From Lachnospiraceae bacterium (GTDB taxonomy: Bacteria > Bacillota > Clostridia > Lachnospirales > Lachnospiraceae): 64,000 bases of DNA. This document shows positions 42,825-50,756 of the stretch, in pieces. The notes beneath the pieces are model-generated. The model did not search any database. It saw only the letters and a program-made list of their open reading frames with translations, and was not told the origin of the DNA. The position numbers and the translations under genes are program-made. Numbering within the stretch: position 1 is the stretch's first letter; each line of letters starts with the position of its first letter. The stretch spans positions 18,042 through 82,041 of the forward strand of contig JAILGS010000079.1 in the NCBI GenBank assembly GCA_024696615.1, written 5' to 3'.

Positions 42825-43933
42825 GAAAGTACTGCCATATTCTCCTCGGAGTGCTCCACTTCCTTGGAGTAGAGGTACTGGAGTTTAATCTGGTCCTCCA
42901 AGGTAAATTCGCCCTTCTCCTTGTAAGTCAGGGCGCCACTTAGATATGTATAGAGAATGGTTGCAGCCACCATCGCCGCTTTGGAATAGATATCTCCATC
43001 GAAGATCATCTTTAAGAAATACCGGAAGATATAATATACCAAAAGATGCTCATATTCATAGGCCCGCGCATTTTGCGCCTGACCAAAGGCTGTAGCCATT
43101 TCTTGCAATTCTTCCTTCGTCATACTACGGATTCTTGATGCCAATGTTTCATGCATCTTTCGCCATGTGGGATTAATAATCTCCAGCTCATCAAAGCAAT
43201 CTAGAAGTACTGTGATATCATCTTTTTCGGATGTCTCCCCTTTTTTAAAACGACTGTCTAACAGACTCTTTATGTAATTCTCATCCTGATAGCGAAGTTC
43301 CAGCGCTTCCATCCGTTCCATGGTTTTGGCACGTTCTTCCCCATCCGCAGAAGCATCTAAGATTTCCTGTAACTGGGACGCAAGAATTAGATACAGGCAC
43401 AATCTCTCGCAGATGGTTCTCCTACGATCCTGCATGATGCCAAAAAGTTCATCTCGAAGATCCATTAAGGTCATAAAGATGGGGTCCTTGGTATAATCCG
43501 GAGTTTTATCCTTCTCCAAGGTATTCCATTCTCCAAAAAGGATTCGTCTTGAAGAAGAGAATAACAGACGGGAAACTTCCGGACAGGAGAGGGAAAGCCC
43601 CATTTCCCGCAAGCTTCCATATTCATTACCGATTCTTGGATAGTTATCGCAGAGGGAACAAAGCATCTTATCCCCATATTGAATCACCATCTCGCAGAGG
43701 TGGTCCTTATTTAAGAAGCAACATTTCCCCTCTTCATCCAGAGCAAAGAAATGTCCATCCTCCCGCTCCACGATGTTCTTTCGCACATGCTCGCCAAACT
43801 CCCCTTCTAACTTCATAAAACGTTCATAGGAAGCATCATCAATCTCAATTAACCAGCCCACACAGCAGGTGTCCGGGCAATCCGTTCCTATACAATGAAA
43901 TTCATCAAATATTTGAGGTACTACAACCTTCAT
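42749..43933 (-). CDS. FliB-like (lysine-N-methylase family) cysteine-rich protein
   Basis: The protein has 394 residues from the ATG preceded by AAGGAAG; a longer frame runs into the upstream gene and lacks a site. The N-terminal cysteine signature is CIGTDCPDTCCVGW, followed by CCFLNKDHLCEMV, MLCSLCDNYPR and LSLSCPEVSRLL, all typical of FliB, which modifies flagellin lysines in Salmonella. No flagellar gene is in the window, and many clostridia carry FliB-like genes away from flagellar loci, so another substrate is possible. It lies 30 bp after the ADP-ribosylglycohydrolase gene and overlaps the convergent AraC gene's tail by 76 bp. Confidence 0.88.
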   Translation of the reverse strand: MKVVVPQIFDEFHCIGTDCPDTCCVGWLIEIDDASYERFMKLEGEFGEHVRKNIVEREDGHFFALDEEGKCCFLNKDHLCEMVIQYGDKMLCSLCDNYPRIGNEYGSLREMGLSLSCPEVSRLLFSSSRRILFGEWNTLEKDKTPDYTKDPIFMTLMDLRDELFGIMQDRRRTICERLCLYLILASQLQEILDASADGEERAKTMERMEALELRYQDENYIKSLLDSRFKKGETSEKDDITVLLDCFDELEIINPTWRKMHETLASRIRSMTKEELQEMATAFGQAQNARAYEYEHLLVYYIFRYFLKMIFDGDIYSKAAMVAATILYTYLSGALTYKEKGEFTLEDQIKLQYLYSKEVEHSEENMAVLSQDFWEVDCFDVVSLVRDVTSLICL

Positions 43934-43962
43934 GATTCCACTTCCTTTACGTACATTTCGTT

Positions 43963-45099
43963 CTACACTTCCTTCAGGCGATACAAGTGGTCCGCCCAAG
44001 TAAGAAGCATCTCTTTTAATTCCAGATGATCCGACCATCCTTCAGGAATGCAACCATCTCCCAGTAATGCTCCCACAAAGCTTCCTGTAACAAAGGCAAT
44101 GGAACTGGACATTCCTCGGCAATTCGCAGAAAGAGCCATGGCTTTGGCATAATCCTCCCCCATTAAAGCACAGTACACGCCAGTGGCAAGGATCTTTTCC
44201 GCCCCCTGAATGCCGGCTTCCGGATGATACTCATTGGGATTTAATTCTGCCAGAGCCGACTCCGGTGGAACATTACACTCCGCCATATGAAGGGCGTACT
44301 GAAGTGCTTCCTGTACCCCTTCGATATAATTATATTGATTCAGGCAACCTAAAGCCTGATATCCTGCCTGATCCAAATCCACTCCATTGCATACCTGAGC
44401 GATCATATAGGCATAGCATCCTGCCGCTAAATATGCGGATGGATTCCCATGGGTGGTGGCAGCAAGACTTGCAGCCACTTCAAATGCCACTTCCGGAGTT
44501 GCATGCAGGAAAAATCCCACCGGTGCCACTCTCGTTAGGGCGCTGGAATCATTATAATCATTTAATGGTTCCTGCATGGTTCCCATCATCATGGTGGACA
44601 AGGCCGAAAGCATCTGTTCGCTTGGATTTCTTGGGGAATATAATTCCTCATAATTTAAGATGGTCTTCACACCAATGGTTTCAAGAGCCACTGGCTCATG
44701 TTCATGCTTATGAATCAAATACTCATCCGCAAGCACTCCCGTCTGGGTATAATACCAACGAAGCAGGCTCATATAGCCTCCGGAAGCAGCATAAGTTCCA
44801 ATCTCTCTATGAGCCATGCGAATGTAGGCCCACTCCAGTCCATCCATGGTAAAGAGCGCCATCTGGGTATCATCCGAGAGCATTAACATCCCCGTTCGCT
44901 CATCAATATGGGGACTCTGCACTCCATTGGTTAAAAAATCCTCCGGAATATCATCCATAAACTTTTCCGGAAATTCTCCATATTCTCTATAATAATGCCA
45001 CTGTTCCATGGTATACCCACAGGTATCTGCAATGGCAGCACCTAAGAGGCAGCCATAATAGCGGCTCTTTAATTCTATGAAGGAATGATTTTCTTTCAT
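43963..45099 (-). CDS. ADP-ribosylglycohydrolase (DraG family)
   Basis: The protein has 378 residues from the second ATG. The first, at 45126, has AAGG directly against it, so its use is doubtful, though it cannot be excluded. Family motifs are YYGCLLGAAIADTCGYTME near residue 12 and SDDTQMALFTMDGL near residue 80, with metal-binding Asp pairs. AALTRVAPVGFF and an SSIAFVTGSFVGALLGD segment follow. The enzyme removes ADP-ribose from proteins or small molecules. No ADP-ribosyltransferase or nitrogenase gene is near. It precedes the FliB-like gene by 30 bp. Confidence 0.92.
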   Translation of the reverse strand: MKENHSFIELKSRYYGCLLGAAIADTCGYTMEQWHYYREYGEFPEKFMDDIPEDFLTNGVQSPHIDERTGMLMLSDDTQMALFTMDGLEWAYIRMAHREIGTYAASGGYMSLLRWYYTQTGVLADEYLIHKHEHEPVALETIGVKTILNYEELYSPRNPSEQMLSALSTMMMGTMQEPLNDYNDSSALTRVAPVGFFLHATPEVAFEVAASLAATTHGNPSAYLAAGCYAYMIAQVCNGVDLDQAGYQALGCLNQYNYIEGVQEALQYALHMAECNVPPESALAELNPNEYHPEAGIQGAEKILATGVYCALMGEDYAKAMALSANCRGMSSSIAFVTGSFVGALLGDGCIPEGWSDHLELKEMLLTWADHLYRLKEV

Positions 45100-45186
45100 C
45101 GTATTACTAAATCCCTTCTTTATCATCCTTGTTGTGTCAATTCATTCTATCCTGTTAGAATCCCATTTTCCCAGGTTCCTGTTTCC

Positions 45187-45228
45187 TTGTGTTCCTTGGA
45201 TTCTGTGTTATCTTCCTTTGATTCTGTG
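45187..45228. repeat. 21-bp tandem repeat between trmO and the DraG-family gene
   Basis: Two adjacent 21-bp units (45187-45207 and 45208-45228), ending TTCTGTG, differ at only three positions. They lie in the intergenic gap, about 20 bp downstream of the trmO stop on the minus strand. Confidence 0.75.
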
Positions 45229-45248
45229 ATTCTACCCTGGAAAATATG

Positions 45249-45944
45249 CTAGGATTTCTTCACAGGACCTTGATATGGTACCACTTCCGTTACGGTAAGT
45301 ACACCCTCCCGCACGAAAAAGTGCACATCCCATCCGGCAAAGGCCACTCCATACTGTCTTGTGGGATCCTCCTGATAGGAAGGCCGCGGATCCTGGGCTA
45401 ATACATGGAGAAGGGTTTGGCGCTTTTCTTCTGGAAAGAGGGATAAAAACTTCTCCTCACATTCCACCGTTAAAGAGTAGTCCTTAACCTCCTTGGTAAA
45501 TCCATAGGAGGCATCTTCATGAAGATCCGAGTAGGGAATATAGGGTTTAATATCAAAAATCGGTGTATGATCTCGTAAATCCACACCGGATACATATAAT
45601 ACCGGTCCTTTTGGGGTTTCTTCAATCCTTTCTAATTTCACGGAAGAAAGCCCAATGGGATTGGGGCGAAATGGGGATCTGGTGGCAAATACACCCATAT
45701 GGGTATTTCCTCCAAGTCTTGGGGGCTTCACAGTTGCTGACCATCCCTGGCGTTTTGGGATTTCAAATTCCCATAATAACCACAGATAATTAAAGCCTTC
45801 TAGTCCCTTGATGGCATCCATGGTGCGATATTCCGGTTCAAAGACAATACGTCCCTGTAACTCCTTCACAATACTGCTCTGTCGCGGAATTCCAAACTTT
45901 TCCGGAAAGTCCGTTTCAATATAGGCGATTACTTTTAATTCCAT
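45249..45944 (-). CDS. trmO: tRNA (N6-threonylcarbamoyladenosine-37) N6-methyltransferase TrmO-like
   Basis: The protein has 231 residues. The UPF0066/TsaA beta-barrel signatures are FNYLWLLWEFEIPKRQGW and TRSPFRPNPIGLSSVKLERIE near residue 88, followed by DLRDHTPIFDIKPYIPYSD. The family uses SAM to methylate t6A37 in tRNA-Thr; the C-terminal part, with DPRPSYQEDP, is also conserved. It is a single gene, divergent from the lipase-like gene. It lacks a terminator; only short tandem repeats follow. Confidence 0.92.
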   Translation of the reverse strand: MELKVIAYIETDFPEKFGIPRQSSIVKELQGRIVFEPEYRTMDAIKGLEGFNYLWLLWEFEIPKRQGWSATVKPPRLGGNTHMGVFATRSPFRPNPIGLSSVKLERIEETPKGPVLYVSGVDLRDHTPIFDIKPYIPYSDLHEDASYGFTKEVKDYSLTVECEEKFLSLFPEEKRQTLLHVLAQDPRPSYQEDPTRQYGVAFAGWDVHFFVREGVLTVTEVVPYQGPVKKS

Positions 45945-46011
45945 GATGCCCTCTTCCTTTCTACTTCTTCTTGAAATTCTAACACAGGTCCGCTAGCAAA
46001 TCATATTTTTC

Positions 46012-46040
46012 TTGAGAAATCCATCAATTTTTCTTAAAAT
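46012..46040 (+). promoter_or_regulatory. Promoter of the Mbeg1-like hydrolase gene
   Basis: -35 TTGAGA and -10 TAAAAT have an exact 17-bp spacer on the plus strand, 57 bp before the start codon. Confidence 0.65.
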
Positions 46041-46096
46041 AATGCTAATCTAGATAGCAAATCAATCATACCGATATGGAATGGGGGGAATTACTT

Positions 46097-47221
46097 ATGG
46101 AAACAACCATTGGATATCTAAGATGGCGTGGAGATTTAACCTTCAAAGAACGCCCTTTTAATGAAGTGGATAATCTGATTTTCTGTCTTTTAGCCTACCC
46201 TACCCAAAGACTCCTAGCATCTACGGACGAACTCACCATTCGCGACGCCTATGACCGGTATACCACCCATGAGCATAGCTATTATGATGATTTTTATTCC
46301 GAAGCCTTTGTAGAAGCTGCTAAGACTGCAAGGTTTAAGGATCTCCTCCTCTCCGACTATACGGACTGTATGGATAAGGAAAAGAATCTGCAATTTGCAG
46401 CCATGTGCTTCCATCTTCCGGGCAATGTCCACTATGTGGCTTTTCGGGGAACGGATTTTACCCTAACCGGATGGAAGGAAGATTTTTACTTAAGTTTTCA
46501 GATTGTGGAAGCCCAGAAGATGGCTGCATCTTACTTAGAGGCCATGATGAAAAAATATCGTGGAAAATTCTACGTGGGTGGCCACTCCAAGGGTGGTAAC
46601 TTAGCTGTATATGCCGCAGCCATGGTGGGAAAGCGATACCAAAATCGCATTCTTCGAGTATATAGTAATGATGGCCCCGGCTTTAGTCCGGATATTATTG
46701 CACCGGACCTATTTTCCGATATTGCAGAGAAGATTTATCGCATCGGTCCGGAATATAGTGTGATCGGAAATATCTTCTATGATACTCCTGCCAACGAAAT
46801 TGTAAAAAGTACCCTTTCCGGCGCCAAGCAACATGCAGGAGCCAGTTGGTGTGTGGAACGGGATCATTTTGTAACCGCAGATTCCTACGATCCGGGAGCT
46901 ACCACCATCAATACCATTATTGATGAGTGGTTAGTGAATCAGGATGATGAACAACGAAAGATTTTCATTCATGACTTATTTGCCACCCTCGAAGCCACTG
47001 GTACACAAGAGTTTGGAATGCCGGCAGAAAACATCGGGGAGCAGCCTAAGGGCATTGCCAAGGTACAGAATAGTTTTAATATCTTAGAACGTGTTCTTAA
47101 AACCATGTCCAGTTCCGATGACTCCTCCAAGGAAAGCTTCAAAGAACTTCTGCGCACTGCCTCCAAGGTAATCCGGGACAGCGCCATGAAGGAATTCTTC
47201 AATGTAACCAAGAAAAAATAA
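46097..47221 (+). CDS. Mbeg1-like (DUF2974) alpha/beta hydrolase, lipase-like
   Basis: The protein has 374 residues from the ATG preceded by GGGGGG; an ATG 21 bp earlier has no site. The nucleophile elbow is YVGGHSKGGNLAVYAA (GHSKG), near residue 173, after FRGTDFTLTGWKEDF. The catalytic Asp and His candidates lie in SNDGPGF and CVERDHFVTADSYDPGAT. The family resembles class 3 lipases, but substrates are unknown. There is no signal peptide, so it is cytoplasmic. Its C-terminal 80 residues are helical with a Ser/Lys-rich stretch. The gene has its own promoter and terminator. Confidence 0.9.
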   Translation: METTIGYLRWRGDLTFKERPFNEVDNLIFCLLAYPTQRLLASTDELTIRDAYDRYTTHEHSYYDDFYSEAFVEAAKTARFKDLLLSDYTDCMDKEKNLQFAAMCFHLPGNVHYVAFRGTDFTLTGWKEDFYLSFQIVEAQKMAASYLEAMMKKYRGKFYVGGHSKGGNLAVYAAAMVGKRYQNRILRVYSNDGPGFSPDIIAPDLFSDIAEKIYRIGPEYSVIGNIFYDTPANEIVKSTLSGAKQHAGASWCVERDHFVTADSYDPGATTINTIIDEWLVNQDDEQRKIFIHDLFATLEATGTQEFGMPAENIGEQPKGIAKVQNSFNILERVLKTMSSSDDSSKESFKELLRTASKVIRDSAMKEFFNVTKKK

Positions 47222-47243
47222 GGATCATTTTCTCCGACTGAGT

Positions 47244-47281
47244 AAAAAAACGAGACGACCTAGGTCGTCTCGTAATTTTTT
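47244..47281. terminator. Bidirectional palindromic terminator
   Basis: A perfect 24-bp dyad (ACGAGACGACCT/AGGTCGTCTCGT), flanked by seven A and six T, lies between the convergent hydrolase and AICAR formyltransferase genes and serves both. Confidence 0.95.
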
Positions 47282-47323
47282 CATAGGTTAAGAAACTTCT
47301 ATGTTCCCACAATATTTCCGATC

Positions 47324-48502
47324 TTAGTGATGGAATAAACGAATTCCGGTAAATGCCATTACCATATCATACTTATCCGCAGCTTCGATGACAAGATCAT
47401 CACGAACGGATCCGCCTGGCTGAGCGATGTACTTCACACCACTCTTATGGCAACGCTCAATATTATCAGAGAATGGGAAGAATGCATCGGAACCACAGAT
47501 CACATCCTTATTACCATCCAACCAGGCACGCTTTGCTTCTCTGGTAAATACTTCCGGCTTTACCTTGAAGCGCTTCTGCCACTCGCCTTCACGAAGAACA
47601 TCTTCGTACTCATCTCCCATATATACATCAATGGTATTATCACGATCTGCACGGCCAAGACCATCCACGAACTGAAGGCCAAGAACCTGTGGGGACTGAC
47701 GAAGATACCAGTTATCTGCCTTGGATCCTGCAAGTCTGGTACAGTGGATACGGGACTGCTGTCCGGCACCGATACCGATTGCCTGTCCACCCTTCACATA
47801 ACATACGGAATTGGACTGGGTATACTTTAAGGTGATCAATGCGATCTTCATATCGATTAATGCACTTTCAGGAATCTCCTGATTCTTGGTAACGATATTG
47901 GAAAGAAGCTCTCCGTTAATATCTAATTCATTTCTACCCTGCTCAAAGGTAATTCCATAAACCTGCTTACGCTCAATGGCTGCTGGCTGATAAGAAGGAT
48001 CAATCTGAATGACATTGTAATTTCCCTTCTTCTTTTCCTTTAAGATTGCTAATGCTTCCGGCTCATATCCTGGAGCAATCACACCATCGGAAACTTCTCT
48101 CTTGATAAGCTTTGCAGTATCCACATCACAGGTATCACTTAAGGCAATGAAATCACCAAAGGAAGACATACGATCCGCACCTCTGGCTCTTGCATAAGCA
48201 CTTGCTAATGGGCTTAACTTACCAAGATCATCCACCCAGTAAATCTTTGCCAAAGTATCATCCAAAGGAAGACCTACTGCAGCACCTGCTGGAGAGACAT
48301 GCTTGAAGGAAGTTGCAGCAGGAAGACCGGTGGCCTCCTTTAACTCCTTCACTAACTGCCAGCCATTGAAGGCATCTAAGAAATTAATATAACCTGGCTT
48401 ACCGTTTAATACAGTAACAGGAAGTTCGCTACCATCTTCCATAAAAATACGGGATGGCTTCTGATTAGGGTTACAGCCATACTTTAACTGAATCTCGTTC
48501 AT
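47324..48502 (-). CDS. purH: AICAR formyltransferase, stand-alone
   Basis: The protein has 392 residues from the ATG preceded by GGAGG; an in-frame ATG 15 bp earlier lacks spacing. The family signature is TSFKHVSPAGAAVGLPL, near residue 70, followed by YARARGADRMSSFGDFIALSD and the C-terminal DAFFPFSDNIERC and IAQPGGSVRDDLVIEAADKY. It transfers a formyl group to AICAR to give FAICAR. Unlike the usual 510-residue bifunctional PurH, it has no IMP cyclohydrolase domain; that step is provided by the neighbouring gene. It lies 82 bp after that gene, with tandem repeats between them. Confidence 0.96.
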   Translation of the reverse strand: MNEIQLKYGCNPNQKPSRIFMEDGSELPVTVLNGKPGYINFLDAFNGWQLVKELKEATGLPAATSFKHVSPAGAAVGLPLDDTLAKIYWVDDLGKLSPLASAYARARGADRMSSFGDFIALSDTCDVDTAKLIKREVSDGVIAPGYEPEALAILKEKKKGNYNVIQIDPSYQPAAIERKQVYGITFEQGRNELDINGELLSNIVTKNQEIPESALIDMKIALITLKYTQSNSVCYVKGGQAIGIGAGQQSRIHCTRLAGSKADNWYLRQSPQVLGLQFVDGLGRADRDNTIDVYMGDEYEDVLREGEWQKRFKVKPEVFTREAKRAWLDGNKDVICGSDAFFPFSDNIERCHKSGVKYIAQPGGSVRDDLVIEAADKYDMVMAFTGIRLFHH

Positions 48503-48514
48503 TTTATTCCTCCA

Positions 48515-48593
48515 CATACATATACTTACTGATTCTACTTATATTTACCAATTCGTACTCATAATTACCGATTGATGCTTACGATTACTGATT
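48515..48593. repeat. Four 19-20 bp degenerate tandem repeats after purO
   Basis: On the minus strand the unit begins AATCAGTAA or close variants (AATCGGTAA, AATTGGTAA). Units lie at 48574-48593, 48554-48573, 48535-48553 and 48515-48534. The first unit contains the last codons and TAA stop of the IMP cyclohydrolase gene. The array fills the gap up to the ribosome site of the AICAR formyltransferase gene. Confidence 0.8.
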
Positions 48594-49298
48594 CTTGTTC
48601 ATAATTCTGGTCTCATAGGTACCGGTTGCAATATCAATATAACGAACGAATAAAGAAACCTTATTCTCCTCGTTTAAATTCTCCCAAACCATCTTGGTAA
48701 AGGTATCAATATCACCGGAAAGTTCCACCCACTTAGGCTCACCCTCAAAACTTGGAAGAGGATTCTCATTGCGGGCATAGGTATGAATGAAACGGCCTTC
48801 CCCTGCTACTGGATGATCATAGGAGAAGGTATAACGATTATTTCCATCCGGATTACCATTGTTGCTCTTTAAGATGGACATGGAATAATCATATTCCCCA
48901 TTTTCCACATGCATAATACCTGAAATTCTAGGAGTATAATTAGGACCGTCCGGTTCATACTGACGAATACGAAGGGACTGTTCAAATGTTAATCCCTTAC
49001 TCATTCCATCATAGATCGTATCTGTCTGATCACCATTGGTTACAATGGTATCCTTTCCAAGAACACGAACTGGTGCATAGATGATCAAACTTGGATCCTC
49101 TAACTTACTAGGGTCGAATGCTTCCGTACGAATTCCTTCCCCTTCTTCCACAAAGACACGATTACGGCTGTTGCTAGAACGGCCCATGATGAAATAAGCA
49201 GTTACTGCCTTGCTTCCATCCTCAGAACGTCCGATCACAATACCGCGTCCTGGATAAGTGTTGTTTGCCAATTCCTTGGCGAGAGATAATTTCTCCAT
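48585..49298 (-). CDS. purO: IMP cyclohydrolase, PurO type
   Basis: The 237-residue protein begins with KELANNTYPGRGIVIGRSEDGSKAVTAYFIMGRSSNSRNRVF, the PurO/IMP_cyclohyd family (PF07826) opening. It continues with YTPRISGIMHVENGEYDYSMSIL and NRYTFSYDHPVAGEGRFIHTY. It closes the ring of FAICAR to IMP. The family was first defined in archaea and is unrelated to the cyclohydrolase half of PurH. It pairs with the adjacent formyltransferase-only gene. Its stop codon is part of the first of four tandem repeats. GGAGG precedes the start. Confidence 0.93.
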   Translation of the reverse strand: MEKLSLAKELANNTYPGRGIVIGRSEDGSKAVTAYFIMGRSSNSRNRVFVEEGEGIRTEAFDPSKLEDPSLIIYAPVRVLGKDTIVTNGDQTDTIYDGMSKGLTFEQSLRIRQYEPDGPNYTPRISGIMHVENGEYDYSMSILKSNNGNPDGNNRYTFSYDHPVAGEGRFIHTYARNENPLPSFEGEPKWVELSGDIDTFTKMVWENLNEENKVSLFVRYIDIATGTYETRIMNKNQ

Positions 49299-49394
49299 GC
49301 TTGGTCCTCCATAAACATTTTCACATAATATCCTACTTATCTTGCATTTCTTGCAAATAAGTCACCAAATTTAATTATTGCAGAATTGTCATCT

Positions 49395-50756
49395 TTATTC
49401 AAGAGATTTTCCCTTCTGGTTCTTAAAAAAGACCAGAAAGGCAACAATGCAGATTCCTGAAGAAACGATGGACCCAATGGGTGCTGCACAACCCATGGGA
49501 AAAAGATTCCCAGGAAAGAGAATACTTGCCCCGTACGCAAGAGGAATTCTTGCAATCACAATGGAGATCATGTTGTGGACAAAGGAAATCCAAGATTTCC
49601 CATACGCTGTAAAATATCCACTAAAACAAAAATGCACTCCCGCAAACATGCAATCCCAGATATAGGCCCGCAGATACTGACTTCCTAAAGTGATTACCCG
49701 GGGTTCGGTCTTAGCAAAGAGTTCCAGCACTTGGGCAGAAAACCCTTGGCAAATGATGGAAATCACCAGTCCATATCCAAGGCAGATGGCAATGCCATAA
49801 TAAAGCACCTTTCTAGCCCGGTCATGGTGACTTGCTCCCGCATTCTGAGCCGCAATCGCGGACACGGAAGAAAGCATGGCGGATGGCACTAAGAAGGCAA
49901 ATCCAATCACCTTCTCCACAATTCCCACTGCTGCTGCCGTATCCACACCCCTACCATTCGCAATGGCGGTAATGATCAAAAAAGAAATCTGAATAAAACT
50001 ATCCTGTAGCGCAATGGGACCACCGATCATCAGAATTTCCTTCCCATAAGAAGCATTCCATAAAAAAGCACTTCGAAAAAGACCTAGTCCCTTTCGCATC
50101 CGAAACAGTACCACACCGGAAATAAGCACGCTAAAGGCCTGGGAAATCACCGTACCAAGAGCCGCGCCCCGGGCACCAAATCCACAGATTCCAATAAAAT
50201 AATAATCTAAGACAATATTAAGCACTCCGGCAATGGCCACAAAAAACATGGGGCGTTTCGAATCCCCAAGACCACGGAAAATACTACTAATACAGTTATA
50301 TGCTGTAATAAAGATGGTTCCAAGAAAACAGATGGTAAGATACTCTCTCGTTTCTTCCAAAGCCTCTTTCGGGGTGGAAAGAAGCCGAATAATCCCATCC
50401 GTTCCAAGACACAATCCCAGGGTAAGCACTATGGCAAGCGCCAGGGAACAAAGTATTACATGGGCAATATAGCATCCCGCCCTTTTTTGATCCCCCGCAC
50501 CAATAGCCCGACTAATGGTCACCGTGCCACCCATGGCAAGGCCCACAATGACCACTGTCAGCATATGTGTTACCTGACTTCCCACGGATACTGCCGTAAT
50601 GGAAGAGGCTCCATGAAACTGTCCAATGATATAAAGATCTGCCAGACCATAGAAGGTCTGGAGAAAACATGCAATCAAATAGGGAATGGAAAAACGCATC
50701 AGATTGCGAAGAAGACTTCCCTGGGTAAGATTTCCTTGTAATTTCGCTTCACGCAT
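49395..50756 (-). CDS. MATE family efflux transporter
   Basis: The 453-residue protein has twelve predicted spans in two repeats: SIPYLIACFLQTFYGLADLYIIGQFHG, then FAFLVPSAMLSSVSAIAAQNAGAS. This is a second MATE protein, unlike the one at 40310, with no close sequence similarity by eye. Its start overlaps the stop of the upstream AAA protein by one base (TAATG), so translation is coupled. The site for its start is poor by itself, supporting coupling. The substrate is unknown. Confidence 0.94.
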   Translation of the reverse strand: MREAKLQGNLTQGSLLRNLMRFSIPYLIACFLQTFYGLADLYIIGQFHGASSITAVSVGSQVTHMLTVVIVGLAMGGTVTISRAIGAGDQKRAGCYIAHVILCSLALAIVLTLGLCLGTDGIIRLLSTPKEALEETREYLTICFLGTIFITAYNCISSIFRGLGDSKRPMFFVAIAGVLNIVLDYYFIGICGFGARGAALGTVISQAFSVLISGVVLFRMRKGLGLFRSAFLWNASYGKEILMIGGPIALQDSFIQISFLIITAIANGRGVDTAAAVGIVEKVIGFAFLVPSAMLSSVSAIAAQNAGASHHDRARKVLYYGIAICLGYGLVISIICQGFSAQVLELFAKTEPRVITLGSQYLRAYIWDCMFAGVHFCFSGYFTAYGKSWISFVHNMISIVIARIPLAYGASILFPGNLFPMGCAAPIGSIVSSGICIVAFLVFFKNQKGKSLE

